Shown in pieces: positions 1 through 12,278 of a DNA stretch of 64,000 nucleotides. The translations under genes were made by a program, and so were the position numbers. How positions within the stretch are numbered: the first letter of the stretch is position 1; each line of letters opens with the position of its first letter. The DNA is from Vandiemenella viatica (taxonomy: Eukaryota > Arthropoda > Insecta > Orthoptera > Morabidae), in contig CM061920.1 in NCBI GenBank assembly GCA_031002005.1, forward strand, positions 52,554,610-52,618,609, read 5' to 3'. Below the pieces are notes generated by a model. It did no database searches. It was not told the origin of the DNA and saw nothing but the letters and a program-made list of their open reading frames with translations.

Positions 1-479
1 GATTTCAGAGTAGTTTCTGATCATGAAAGACCAACTTACTTTCCCTCCTATTTATATACTTTTATTAATTCCATTGCAGTTTATGTCCTGGTTATATCAT
101 CCCTTCCCATCTTCTTATACCTTATACACATTTTTACCTAAATTACTTTCAATGTTTATATTATTCAGCACCAACCCTGATATATTATTCTAATACCTGA
201 CACTTTCATTAGTAAATGAAAACTTATGCATGCCATTTATGGTCAGAAATCTTCTTTTCAATCTCACATACTACTAATTCCATGCACAAAAGCCATTTTC
301 CAGGACTAGCTATACATGTACCAACCACACCCTTTACCAATCTCCTCCTTTCCAATGGCTACTGTCACAGCTGCTTTATCATGGTAGATGCTAAGTATAT
401 TCTGCAGTTTTTCCTCTGTCAAAACTTCAAACTACTAGCACTGATTTTGTAGAAATCTGTGGTCATAGTACGTATTATC
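1..479. other. Intron sequence, nothing recognised
   Basis: AT-rich sequence upstream of the first PLE fragment, probably intron of the kinase gene. The open frame at 216-452 has no recognisable similarity or motif. Confidence 0.5.
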
Positions 480-935
480 TTGGTTCTTCAGGTGAAGCCA
501 CGGAAAATAACAAATTTTCAAACAAGATGGCAGCTATCCTGCCTTATATCTGGGGCTAGACAGATGAGAATAGGTTGCCTGCTTAAATTGAAGAGTGTCT
601 GTCCCATATACAGGGCTCCCATGCCGATATCTAGTGTAAAAGATAGGAGGGAGCATTTGAAAATGCCTGGCTTCTATCAAATTCCCTGTAGTTGCGGCCA
701 AGTATAAATTGGTGAAACTAGACACATCATAAAGGATAGGCTTGTTGAGCATATGAAACATAAAAAAACAATAATGTTATAAAATCTGCTGTAGTTCAAC
801 ATGTAGCTAACAGTTGACATTGTTTTATTTGATCACACAAGTATTGTGGCCAAAGAGAGCAGATGGTGGCCTAAGCAAGTAAAGGAAGAACTAGAAATAC
901 TATAGAGACCTAACAACATGAACACATGGTGGATT
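480..935 (+). mobile_element. Penelope-like element remnant, GIY-YIG end
   Basis: Translation across stops and frameshifts gives the C-terminal part of a PLE polyprotein: a VKDRREHL stretch, then GFYQIPCSCGQV, a stop where Tyr is expected, IGETRHIIKDRLVEHMKH, and later an SAVVQHV segment. The Cys-x-Cys-G-x-(Y)-I-G-x-T pattern with a following Arg and EH is the GIY-YIG endonuclease of PLEs. It is short and broken, so an old fragment. Confidence 0.75.
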
Positions 936-1449
936 ATAACTTGACCATATTTGATCATACTTACTCAAGATGAGCTAACCCCACTAGATGACCTCCACTG
1001 GGCCCAGTAACCTGTGTAACATCAATGCGGACAGTTAGCAAATACGCGTTTACTGCAGCTATATGTAGGTGACAATGGCAAAAAGCTTGTCGGGCCTCTG
1101 ATGGAAACCACATCATGATGGCTGAAATTGATAGAGATTCAACCATAGATCCAAGATATAAGTAAACAATGAGTTAATAACAACAAAGAGGACTCTTCAT
1201 TCATGGAGAATACTATGGTTGTGTTGGGAAATTAAGAGGTAGGATTAGGTATTCAGACAGTTATGAATAAATATGTGGAAGTAGTAAAGGAAGATACAGA
1301 AAACATGAAAATATTAATCAGCTAGTTTGATGAGAATATTAAGGACACTTTGTGTGAAAACACTCCTACTCTGATTTTGTTCTTTCCATCCCTGCATAGG
1401 TAGAAAATAGCAGACTAGGAAATTAGAAACTTATTTGAAGGATGTTATC
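936..1449. other. Intron sequence, nothing recognised
   Basis: No coding similarity, terminal repeat or RNA-like structure seen. The reverse-strand open frame at 961-1146 looks accidental. Confidence 0.5.
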
Positions 1450-2340
1450 AAGGAGATAATTAGGTTAACATGTAATGGGGCCAGTATAGATAATATCAGT
1501 CTGTGAGGAAAATCAGCAACATGAGCCTATGAGAGGTCTTTCTTGTGGATCCCAGTGGGCTGTATACAAGATATTTCATATAAAATGTACAAGGGAGAAT
1601 AAAATTTTTCGAAGGCATTTGGCAGTGAGCCATGACGTGATGATTATGGTAAAAACCATCAGGGTGGTTCAAAAAGTGACTTGCTGAGTGGAAAGAGGTA
1701 GAAAGAAAGAGTAATGGTAGGAAATGCAGTATCAAAAGATGTGGAAGTTTGAGGAATGGCACAATGTAGTGTATTTGAATAATTGATGTTCATTATTGTA
1801 ATGAATGGTTGTGTTGGTTGTTTACAGCCCAAAGTTGTGTTGCTTGCAGTTGACACAATATTTTACCTTCCACTATTTCAAACTACTGGATTAAAATGAG
1901 AGAAAATTATGAATAGCTGCAGAGGGAACTGGGCAGGTAATGTAGATACTTAAATCAATATCGAATAAAGATAAATGTTAAAAACCAATTTATAAGTTAC
2001 ATAGACAGAAAAAATAATGGTTTTCTATTATAAAGCAGGGGAGAAAATTGCTTGTGTAAGTGCAAATATCGGGGCAAATTATTTGATAATATACTCACTT
2101 GAGATGTGGATATTTGGTGGTGGTAGGTAGAGATTTCAGTGTCCTGCATCTACTGGACAGCGTGATGGAATTAGGATAAAATATCTTGGTCAGCCCATTG
2201 CTCAAATATAGTAATGTAGTTTTGAACCCACATTATGGATAAGAAATAAAGGAGTTGGAGAAGATGCAAAGGAGGGAAGTAGATTTGTTCATGGAAAAAT
2301 TACTGTGGAACTTAGATTTCAGTTGAAACTTTTGAAGGAG
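1450..2340 (+). mobile_element. LINE family L3, decayed fragment
   Basis: The nucleotide sequence resembles 21940-24240. It shares GGTAGGAAATGCAGTATCAA (1717-1736) and the stretch that in the longer copy encodes the GIPQGSVLGPL reverse-transcriptase motif. It then shares the downstream AAATTGCTT...GGCAAA segment (about 2040-2080). Frames are heavily broken. Unlike two other copies, this one has no insertion at the PLE/SINE target site near 1830-1850. Confidence 0.6.
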
Positions 2341-2647
2341 TTGTTTATTTTTTCTGTATAGTATTTCCTGTTGGGTTTAAATTAGTTTACTATCTTCCTG
2401 AACGTGTATTCTTTGGTGTCTAATATTGTTGAATGATAAGAATATTGAAACAAATTTAAGTATATGAAGAATCTTAAAGTTCTATTACTGTGTTTATTTA
2501 GAATTTCTGATCATATCAATTAAACTAAATAGCCCCCACAGAACTGTTAAATGGTGTAATTTACTGTTGAAAGTTCTGATGATCAATTCCAACTTGTTGT
2601 TGGATACTAAATATGCATTTTATTGATAAATTTCTGATTATTGACAG

Positions 2648-2789
2648 GGAATGTGCCTTAGTGGTTGTGAACAGGAGGAGACTAATATCATTCTGGAAGA
2701 AGGTCTACATAAGATGTACCCTAACCTGAGCAAGAAATATGTGGTCTGTAGTGATACCGTTGGTTCAATTGCAGTTGCTCACCGTCATG
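2648..2789 (+). CDS. Nagk: N-acetylglucosamine kinase, exon A (first exon in window)
   Basis: The exon encodes 47 codons plus one base. It opens with GMCLSGCEQEE, which aligns with the human GLSLSGGDQED segment. It contains CSDTVGSIA, whose Asp matches the catalytic Asp107 of human NAGK that activates the sugar 6-hydroxyl. The acceptor is a pyrimidine-rich stretch ending TTGACAG, and the donor is G|GTAAAT, leaving a split Gly codon (phase 1). Residues expected before this block (the first phosphate-binding loop and Asn36 region) are missing from the window and must lie upstream. I see no alternative frame of comparable quality. Boundaries are set by the AG/GT sites and by the phase match with exon B. 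Confidence 0.92.
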
Positions 2790-3303
2790 GTAAATTTGTT
2801 TGATCACTATAAACCATATTGTTCTAATTTTTGTCTCATTATACTTTATTTATATGGTGCTGTCACTACATGAGAAAGATTAAAATATTACCATTCTTCC
2901 TTATCACTTGTTTATGGTCTGTTCAAAAAATTTATATTAATGATACATTTTTTTACTAGGCTAATAAGATGCAGAGGTCTTTCTCAATAACTATGATCCA
3001 AATGTTCAAAATATTACAATGTCAGCTGCATCATCATTGCAAACATCAACTCTACTTATGTCAAAATTGTCAGATTTTATATAAAAAATTGAGTTGATAC
3101 AGTTACTTTGTGCTATAAGTTTTTTTTTTATTATTATTATTATTGGATTTGCTGAGTTCTAATTCAATTATTTACTAAACATATTTTTTGATCTGTTAAT
3201 TTTTCGAATTACAACCAAGAATTTGAATTCTCTAATTACTTCAGTTAGTACTTTGATAGCTTTGACAGTGCTTTTACCCCTAAGGAGTATGTAACGAGCA
3301 AAT
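2790..3303. other. Start of 22-kb intron, nothing recognised
   Basis: AT-rich intron sequence with a short (TTA)n run near 3130. No element recognised before the LTR at 3304. Confidence 0.5.
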
Positions 3304-4280
3304 TGTCAGGGGGAAATGTTAATGGGGGGGGGGGGGGGAAAACACTTTCGCCTAAACGGTGAACAATTAAGTTCTTGACCAGTGTAGCCTACTGGTACCT
3401 TAAATATTTAAGAAATTGGCCGCCATGCTTATGCATTAAACCACAAATGCAAAGGGTAATTGAAATAAAGTCACTTGACACAGTTTCAGTGTAGCACAAT
3501 ATTTATATTCTTGATAAGGTTCACTTGTACATTGTCAGCACCAGATATGTCGATAAAGCATCGAACAAGTTTCATTGAAGGTTACAGGTTAAGCACCTTC
3601 ATACGAGAAGATAAACTCACTAAGTCCCCCAACTTTAGTGAGTACCCAATTGTTATAGCATGTTGGAATTTGCCGCAACCACTACCGCTTACAGCTGTTT
3701 GCCCCGCTAGCTAGCATGAAGTTACGCAATCACTTTGCGGCGAAAGAATGAGACAATGTGAGCTAGTTGCAGGATCTTTTATAGTCTTCCCCGGCCTCTG
3801 ACGTCAGCAACTTTTTTCTTTAATTAATAACTCATAAAGTACAAAATAGTTTAACTTGAACTTTTTACCAAACCTGTTATATATACGTGATCATCTGAAT
3901 TTAGGCTATCTACTGATATAAATTTCTCAACTGTATTCCTTTTAATTAAAAAGTTCATTTTTTCTCTTAATTAAAACTGCTAATTAAACTTTGCCAAATT
4001 AGTTAATTTTACTATCAAAATACTTGGGACAATGCTGACTATAGCCAGTGATAAAAGTTCAGCTGTAGCTTTACTCAGTTCAAAGGTATTTCAAATCTTA
4101 GATTTTTAATTTCCTGATCACATGTTTCAAAACGTGAACCAACCAAAATATCTCTTAAAATAAACTTTTCCCGATATAATAAATACACTTTAAAATGATT
4201 CTTATGATGAGTTTTCACTGTGGAAATGAATGCAGGAAAAATCCCTTCAAGTTGACAAAGGGACTAAAGAGTGCCTTACA
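3304..4280 (+). mobile_element. Solo LTR (family R1), 4-bp TSD
   Basis: It starts TGTCAGGGGG and ends GTGCCTTACA. The repeat is flanked by AAAT at 3300-3303 and AAAT at 4281-4284. It aligns over most of its length with the reverse complement of 49018-50392, which has matching ends and its own 4-bp duplication. TG...CA ends, a 4-bp target duplication and absence of coding sequence fit a solo long terminal repeat of a Ty3/gypsy-type element; the clade is inference. A 15-base G run lies at 3324-3338. Confidence 0.75.
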
Positions 4281-4284
4281 AAAT

Positions 4285-5815
4285 CATCTTATGTCTGTTA
4301 AGAAATTTTTTGAAAAGTACTCAAATGTACAACTGTCATTTGATGTACAACATCCAGGCATCATTTCTGTGTTCACTGGTTTATTTTCTTAATAATGGGT
4401 ATGAAGAGCAAAAAGTACCTTCAGACTGGAAAATAGCGCAAGTAACTCCGATTTTCAAGAAAGGTGATCGAAGCGATCCAGGAAACTACTGTCCCATATC
4501 TATAACATCTGTTTGTAGTAGAGTTGTGGAGCATATTATATGCTCGAATATTATGAATTTTCTAGATGAAAATAATTTGCTTACAACAAATCAACACGGA
4601 TTTTGGAAGAAAAGATCATGTGAAACACAGCTGGCCCTATTTACACACGACTGTAATGAAAGTTATTGATGCAGGTTCACAAGTAGATGCAATTTTTTTA
4701 GATTTTTCATAAAGGCTTTGACTCTGTGCCACATAACCGCTTTTTAGCGAAGCTACAAACGTACGGCTATATCGGATCAGCTTTGTGAATGGATAAAGGA
4801 TTTTCTAACTGGTGGATCGCAGTATGATGTTGTTGAAGGAGAAAGTTCTTCTAATCTAGATGTTACATCGCGTGTACCTCAAGGAAGTGTAATAGGACCA
4901 CTTCTTTTCTTAATTTTTATAAACGATCTTGGAGACAAAGTGAAAAGCCTGTTTAGATTGTTTGCTGATGATGCGGTTATTTATAGGGAAGTAAGGAATT
5001 TGGACTGATTGCTTAGAAATTCAGCGTGATCTGGATGTTATTTTGGCATGGTATGCTGAGTGGCTAACTCACACTAAATTGTAAAAAGTGCAAGACAATG
5101 AGCATAACTAACAAAAAGAATCAGATTGTTCAGAAATACGAGGTAAAGAGTTCAGTTATTGATATGGTCAATTCTATGAAATATTTGGGAGTAACAGTAT
5201 CAGAGGAACATGAAATGGGACTTACATATTAATACGTTAGTAGGTAGAGCTAATTCTAGGCTGCAGTTCCTAGGTTGAATCTTGAAAATATTGTAATAAA
5301 CAAACAAAGGAAGATAGCGTACAAATCTCTTGTGCATTCACATTTGGACTACTGTTGTGCCATCTGGGATCCGTTTCGTAAGGGGTTGATTGAGAGTATA
5401 GAGAAAGTACAGAGAAGAGCCTGCTCGATTCGTGACCGCTTTACTACAGTCCTTATGAAAGCGTTACTAGAACTGATTAATAGACTAGGCTGGGAGTCTC
5501 TGGTAGATAGACGACGCACGTTTCATATAAACTTATTGGATAAACATGTGTACTCCCACTTTCACTTACGAGTGTAGTGAAATACTTCGTCCACCAACCT
5601 ATTTGGGTCGGAATGACAGGAAAGATAAAATTAGAGAAATAAGGTGCCGCACTGATTCTTATATGAATTCTTTTTTCCCTCGTACCATTAGGGACTGGAA
5701 TGCATAACAAGGAGATTAGGGTTGGTGCTGAGCACCCTCTGCCACCCACAGTTTTGTGAATTGCAAAGTATATATGTAGATGTAGATGGAAAACAACAGT
5801 TAATAAATACAGATA
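4285..5815 (+). mobile_element. CR1/Jockey-like LINE, 5'-truncated, broken
   Basis: Conceptual translation over several frames gives a reverse transcriptase in the expected order: VPSDWKIAQVTPIFKKGD, a YCPISITS segment, LTTNQHGFWKKRSCETQLAL, PQGSVIGPLLFLIFINDL and the catalytic LFADDAVIY. A C-terminal LDYCCAIWDP segment follows. The 3' end is a GTAGATGTAGATG tail near 5775-5790. Multiple stops and frameshifts show it is dead. The R1 LTR lies immediately upstream. Confidence 0.85.
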
Positions 5816-8729
5816 CAAATAAGGAAAAAGGTGATGGCAGTTAGATATGGTACATAATCATCATCCTGAAAAGTTTTTTTTTTCCAATCCTTTGAACATG
5901 TTTCCCATATAAGTATTGGAAAGAAGTAGTTTCCTTTTTTGCTAAACTACATACAAACTTCACATTTATCATTCATTTATTTGTATTATATTTTTACTAG
6001 TAGGGTACAGAGCAATTATAGGAGAATTATGACCTGATATACACTTTTCTTTTCTATTGGAATTGTTCTTTGTTTTTCTAATTTATCATCAGGCATGAAA
6101 CAGTTTTTCTTCATCTTTCCATTTACAGATTTATAAAGACCAAGTTTCTTGGTGATTATTTGTTTGGATAATTTCTAAAAAAAAAAAAATGTAAGTATAC
6201 ATTGAAATGAATTTTTAGTTAATGTTAGAAAATTCTTAAAAAAGTTGAGATTTACAGAGGAGGCTCTTAATATTTGTGTATTATTTCAAACTTTTCTCAC
6301 AATATTTGTCAGAATTTTGTCTTTGTATATGGCTTCATTTGTATTTACTACTGATTTTTTGTTTCTGATGGCTTAAAATGAAGTAGTACTTCATTTACTC
6401 TAATATAAAGTTATGCATTAGTTTCCTCATGTTATGCAGTGACACATAAGTCCTCAGTTCACTTTCAATAGCACTGTGTACACCATCAGTATTGATAGTC
6501 AGTCTTTTATTTGAAATGCTCAGTGTTACATTCAATGTAAACTTTATTTTGTAATGGGATACTTAATTTTTGTTACTGTTGTAGAAAAGGACATTTCTCA
6601 AATACTTTTTTTTATGTTCTTACCTTTTGGGTTAAAAAAAAGATTGTTTCAGCGACTAAAACCAGAATATTGTGTAAATCAGTCAATTCTCTGAAGCCTT
6701 GACAGTTATCCTCTTTAATGTTCATATGGAGTTAAAGATAGCTGAGGTTACTTCACTCCATATTAGATAATGTCAGATTTCTCTTGAATTGGTCAACATG
6801 CTGCAGTATAAATTCTAGCTCTATTAGAGTATAATTCATTACCGGTACTATGAACAACTGCAATTTATATCCTCTCTACAAACATCTCTGTGAAAAATCC
6901 CTTCTGCTCTCCCACCCACCCGGACAATTCCTACCCATTTCTATGAAGAAATAAGCTTATTTTTACTTATTACTATGTTCTTTAAAGGTTCTGTATAATA
7001 TGACACTTTAAAGATGTAGGGAATTCATTGCTGTAGGAATTTAAGCCTTCTACTTTTTTTCCTGTTAACATATCTGGATGGTGCATAACATTAGATGAAG
7101 AGTTCATCCTGTCAGTCTGTGAAAACTGTAATTTTTTTGTTGTCTTTCATTTTAAAAGAAAATTGTTTTAAAATTTGTTTGACTGTTTAGTTTGCAGTTA
7201 ATTAAAATTTTGCCAATGGTCTGAATTTGTGATTATTCAGATCTGTCTGTCCTGTTAAACTAACTACAGTTCTTGTTTCAGAACTGTTGATGTTTGGTCT
7301 AAGTCAAATGTAATTCAGACAGTGAGTGCTTTAATAAAAAGAACATGTGTAAAACTAGAAACCATTTAAGATTTCTTTTAAAAAAAAAAAAACAAAATAC
7401 TTCAAACTTTTGAATTTGCTTCAAATGTGAATAGTGAAATAAAAGTTTTTAAAATCAAATCGTTATCATTGAATTGTATTTATAAAAATAGCAACAAGTG
7501 TAGCTCAACTTCTTAGACTAGTGGTGTTGATACCTTGTAAACTATTTAGTCTATCTCTCCTCAAGCTTTATAGTTTAAGGAGCACTTGTTATTATTTTCC
7601 ACCGTCACTTTATTTATTCAATTATGACAAAGATACTCCAAAGAAAATAAATGGTACAGATTATTTTTTTTATTTTATCAAAAGGAATTTCACAGTTTGC
7701 CAGTAGAGCTCTTTTGAAATTATATATTTCAAGTTCACCATAGAGGGACCTCGAAGAAAGCTCTTCTCTACCGTCTGTGTAACATTGTTTAACAATTTTT
7801 GTGCAGATATATCATCTAAAAGCATCTGCTCTTTCTGTCTTCTGAAACAAATTCTTTTTGTAAAAAATTGCTTTGGTCTATAATGGCTTTTGTTCTTTCA
7901 CCTCTAACTTGCAACCCACATGGGAGAGTTCACACCTAGGCTGTTCAGCTATGTTCCCAGACAGCTGAGAGGCCTCAGCAAAACCTATATGTATTCGTAA
8001 ACAATATATTCTTATGTCAAACAATGATACCAAACAATTTATGCATTTTATTACAAACTATTTCCTTCCATTCCTCTTGTACTTTGCGAGGTTTCCTCTT
8101 TGTATAGTCATTAATAAAAGAAATCCTGATTGGTCTTACCAATACTTCCAGCTTCTTTTGCAACGTATAATCGATAGCACGTTCTGGACGATATGTATGG
8201 CCCCAGGATATCGTCTCACATGTTTTTCTGCTATCACCTCACAGATAAAATTCAATTATATAATCCTCTCTATAAAATCACTGCTATTTATTGAAACATC
8301 TTAATAAATTCAAATATTTACAATTCTCGTGATACAACATAAAATCTCACATATAACAATCTGTTTCTCCTTGGCTTAAACAACAAAACACAATACAACA
8401 CAGCCTACCAACTTCAACATTTTAAAACATATTACAAAAACTTAAATTTACCCATTTTCACATACTACTATACTGTACGGCCTTGAAAAACAAATACATT
8501 CATATATTCCATAATTCGTAAAATTATTACTATTATTATTAATATTATTATTTAAATGTCTGATGTGGGATCTCATAACTTCTGCCATTAATTACATCTT
8601 GAAAGGTGCCTCCCCAAAGATTGCAATATGAAAACTTTATCAGAAGCAATTAGGCAATCCCTGGGCAATGCTATAAAGCCAATCAAACCTTTCACACCAG
8701 AAACATCAACATTTGAGTCCTTATCAGGG
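5816..8729. other. Intron sequence, nothing recognised
   Basis: About 2.9 kb of AT-rich sequence. I found no protein similarity, terminal repeats or structured RNA. Open frames at 7521-7706, 8014-8304 and 8588-8806 (minus) lack any motif. It may hold repeats too old to recognise by eye. Confidence 0.5.
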
Positions 8730-9188
8730 CCTAAGTTAAAGATTGTCTTTATTAATATTGAAGGCATGTCATCAGCCAAAGAATAATTGCTACAAGATCT
8801 ATGCAATCAACCCAAATGCCACATTTTATGTGTACAGGCGACACATAGAAGTAGTGAAATGCACTGACCCAAAATAAATGGAATGATCTGAGCGGTTGAG
8901 AGACCTCACAATAAGTACATAAGTACCATCTTTGTCTGACCTGATGTTCAGATCCTCTTCATGGCCATCACAGAAGAGAACAACAATGAAATCCTTACCA
9001 TTGAGCTCAAAAAATGCAAAATCTCATCTTTATATAAACCACCCTGCAGTAAACACCTTTCAATTTCCAAAATCAGCACATACAGATTGTTATTGGGGTT
9101 TTTAACTCTCATTGTACTGCTTGGGATTATGACCTTGACAACGAGACTGGCATTGCAGTAGATGAATGGGCAGATGTAAATCAACTTA
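8730..9188 (+). pseudogene. LINE apurinic endonuclease domain fragment
   Basis: Translation gives LKIVFINIEGMSSAKE, then an HILCVQATHR segment, then PKINGM, ERPHNKY and LTIELKKCKISSLYKPP. This order matches the exonuclease-endonuclease-phosphatase domain of LINE ORF2 (INIEG...CIQETHR...PKINGM...ITSVYKPP). The Glu of the QETHR catalytic motif reads Ala here. Stops interrupt it. It abuts the reverse-transcriptase ORF at 9166 without the linker expected between the domains, so the copy is internally deleted or is two joined fragments. Confidence 0.65.
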
Positions 9189-10641
9189 CTATCATACATT
9201 ATCTGAAACTACCAGCAATTGTAATGAATCCTTAATACAAGGTGTTTTTCCCGATAGACTAAAATATGCTGTTGTAAAACCATTATTTAAAAAAGGAGAC
9301 GTAACATGTGTAGACAACTATCGTCCCATTTCATTACTTTCAACATTCTCAAAGGTTTTTGAAAAAGTCATGTATAGTAGAGTAATAAAACATGTTACAC
9401 ACTATAATATCCTAACTAATTCACAATTTGGGTTCAAAAAAGGATCATCCATAGAAATGGCTATATATTCATTTTTAAATAACACATTTGAGGAACTGAA
9501 TAATAAAATGAATCCTGTAGGAATATTTTGTGATCTTGCAAAAGCATTTGACTGTGTAAATCATGAATTACTTTTGAAAAAAATGGAATACTATGGTATT
9601 TTTGGGACCGCAGGTAAATGGTTTAAATCATACATTGAAAGCCGAATGCAAAAAGTTTCAATTTTTGATTCTAAAATAAGTAAAGATGCTTCATCAGACT
9701 GGGAGAAAATAAAACATGGAATTCCACAAGGCTCTGTCTTAGGTCCCCTCCTCTTTCTGTTATACATCAATGACCTTCCTGGAAATTTATCCGACAAAGT
9801 TAAGAGTGTTTTATTTGCAGATGACACTAACCTGACTGTGCGTAAAACACCAAACAGTACTATAGAATTTAATGTAAATGAAGTACTTAGAGTAGTAGCA
9901 AATTGGTTTAAGGCAAATTCATTAAAATTAAATTTTGAAAAAACACATTATATTAGGTTTAAAACAAAAAACTATGCACAGCCAGATATATGTATAAACT
10001 ATAAAAACAACACAATCTTAGAAACAGAGAGTATAAAATTTCTTGGTATTAAAATAGATCAGAAACTCTGTTGGCATGATCATATCACTACACTACTGGC
10101 AAAGTTAAGTAGTGCCACCTTCGCAATACGAACACTTTCTCTAACAGCAGATCTAGAATTAATGAAACAGGTGTACTCCTCATATTTTCATTCAGTAATG
10201 TCATATGGCATAATTTTTTGGGGAAACTCTTCACAAAGTAAAAAAGTTTTCATAGCACAGAAAAGAGCTATTAGGTTTCTGTGTAGGGTAAAACCAAGAA
10301 CTTCTTGCAGACAACTCTTTAAGAAACTCAATATTCTTACAATGTATTCTCAGTATATATATTCTTTCATGAGCTTTGTCATAGAAAATTTTAACCTGTT
10401 TACACCTAATTCACAGGTACACAGTTTCAATACAAGAAACAGAAATAACTTGCATAAAACACAAACATCTCTGTCATTAGTACAAAGAGGAGTTAATTAT
10501 TCTGGGATACATCTGTTTAATAAACTACCTAATTGTATAAAACAGCTTTCAGATAATAAAGATGTATTCAAACAAAAACTTAGAGATTATCTTATTGGCA
10601 ACTCCTTCTACTCCATTCAAGAATTTGAAGAAAATAATTAA
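9166..10641 (+). CDS. LINE reverse transcriptase ORF, uninterrupted
   Basis: A 491-codon open frame, the longest in the window. From the N-terminus it shows GVFPDRLKYAVVKPLFKKGD, YRPISLLSTFSKVFEKVMY, QFGFKKGSS, FCDLAKAFDCVNHELLLKKM (first catalytic Asp), HGIPQGSVLGPLLFLLYIND, LFADDTNLTV (catalytic FADD) and IKFLGIKID. These are the palm motifs of non-LTR reverse transcriptases. The C-terminal part has SYGIIFWGNS and an ending typical of CR1/Jockey-superfamily ORF2. It copies element RNA at a nicked target. All catalytic residues are present, but no full endonuclease precedes it, so the copy is 5'-defective. The true start is unknown because the upstream part is truncated. The clade is a judgement from motif style. 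Confidence 0.88.
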   Translation: MGRCKSTYYHTLSETTSNCNESLIQGVFPDRLKYAVVKPLFKKGDVTCVDNYRPISLLSTFSKVFEKVMYSRVIKHVTHYNILTNSQFGFKKGSSIEMAIYSFLNNTFEELNNKMNPVGIFCDLAKAFDCVNHELLLKKMEYYGIFGTAGKWFKSYIESRMQKVSIFDSKISKDASSDWEKIKHGIPQGSVLGPLLFLLYINDLPGNLSDKVKSVLFADDTNLTVRKTPNSTIEFNVNEVLRVVANWFKANSLKLNFEKTHYIRFKTKNYAQPDICINYKNNTILETESIKFLGIKIDQKLCWHDHITTLLAKLSSATFAIRTLSLTADLELMKQVYSSYFHSVMSYGIIFWGNSSQSKKVFIAQKRAIRFLCRVKPRTSCRQLFKKLNILTMYSQYIYSFMSFVIENFNLFTPNSQVHSFNTRNRNNLHKTQTSLSLVQRGVNYSGIHLFNKLPNCIKQLSDNKDVFKQKLRDYLIGNSFYSIQEFEENN

Positions 10642-10714
10642 TTGTACTCATTATGACGTTAGCAAAACTCGGTTGCAAAAATGTATGTTTATTATTTTTT
10701 TTTGTATTTGTAAA

Positions 10715-10763
<49 letters not shown>

Positions 10764-10890
10764 CTATGATATGACTCATATTATGTGTATATGTATCAAC
10801 AATGACATGTTTCACATCCCAGAGGTACTTCCTCAGCAGGGATCCATGGAACAAGATTGATAAATAAATAAAAATAAAATAAACTTTCAG
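10642..10890 (+). repeat. LINE 3' tail with (TA)n and A-rich end
   Basis: The 3' untranslated end of the preceding LINE contains a (TA)n tract at about 10720-10760. It has a segment reading CAGGGATCCATGGAACAAGA and ends in an AAATA-rich tail near 10858-10885. Simple-repeat tails are normal for this kind of LINE. Confidence 0.65.
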
Positions 10891-11890
10891 CATTGGGAGA
10901 TAGAGATGGGGTTATAACCCTGATCTAAGATTCAGCACTAATCAGATCAGCCAGCAATTTGTGAAGTCTGTCTGTAGCCCAGACCAATAATGTGCAAAGT
11001 GAATGCAGCAGTGAGACCCCAGATAGTTCCTTTCCATTGGAGGTATAACTTCAAGAGAACTGACTAATACATGTTCACAGAAATGTTGAATGCTGATGTG
11101 TCTTCTATTGACCCAACACTAGAATCATTTGACACATTCACTGCAACTGTGAAAAAATGCTCAAGAAGATCCATCGCCTGTGGCTGTTGATCATCATATA
11201 TTCCGGGTCTCACCTTGGATCTAGCTGCCAAGTTCATGGATTATAAATCACTGTTCCAAGATGATCCCTTTGGTGAAAAGGCTGTGGAAGCTGGCAATCA
11301 ACTTATGTAATCAGGAAAAAAAGAGACTGCTGTATCAAGACATCAGAAGAGCTGTACCTGACAAGAGATAGCCACAAGGGATGGAGACTTCTAAAATGCC
11401 TCAAAAATGATCCATCAAAGATCACTGGACAATACAACATCAAGGCAAACCAAATTGCACATCAGCTACTCATGAACAGGGAGGAAATTCACTAATGTAG
11501 ATCATCTAAAAAGCAAAGAAAAACACAGTCAGGAAGGGATGAACAACCTCACTGAGCCCTTCAATATGTCTGAGTTGGAAAAGTTTATTCATGAGTGCAA
11601 AACATGGAAGTCGGTATGCCTCAATGACATATGATCAGAAAAAAATAAGAATTCAGGATATAAAGCCAAAGAATGTATGAGCACATATCAAATTCTGAAG
11701 GTGTGCCTGAGAACAAGAGCAATTAACCTGCTGAAACCTAGAATAGAAGGAAACAATCCCAAAGATTTTAGACCTATAGTGCTTTTGTGTCACCTTTACA
11801 AAATGTTTGAACAATTACTTCTGAACCATATCCAGACTAGGAGAGGAAGGAATCAAAAGATTATTCAAGCTGATATCAAAAAGTTATGAA
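10891..11890 (+). mobile_element. Second LINE fragment, linker and RT N-terminal part
   Basis: Broken translation gives a linker-like stretch (AAVRPQIVPFHWR, then CSRRSIACG, then YIPGL) and then NPKDFRPIVLLCHLYKMFEQLLLNHIQ. The last part is the first reverse-transcriptase block (YRPISLLC...K.FE..I..RI) of an endonuclease/reverse-transcriptase LINE distinct from its neighbours. It stops before the catalytic motifs, where a third LINE begins. Confidence 0.6.
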
Positions 11891-12278
11891 ACATGAGAAA
11901 TTCCAACTGATTTTAATAAAAATATCATCTTTACACTTCCAAAGAAAGCACAAGCTGATAAATGTGAGAATTATCGCACCATTAATCTAACATCACATGC
12001 TTCAAAATTACTGACCAGAATAATATACAGAAGAATGGAAAGGGTAGTAGAAGAGATAGTAGGTGAAGATCAGCTTGGGTTTAGGAAAAATCGCGGTGCA
12101 ACGGAAGCAATTCTGTCTTTAAGATTAATACTCGAAGGGCGGAACAAGAAAAACAGATACTTTTATGGCATTTGTTGATTTAGAAAAAGCTTTTGATAAT
12201 GTTAGGTGGGAGAAGATGTTCAAAATTTTAAAGAAGATATGTCTAAAGTATCGAGATAGAATAATACTTTATAAACTA

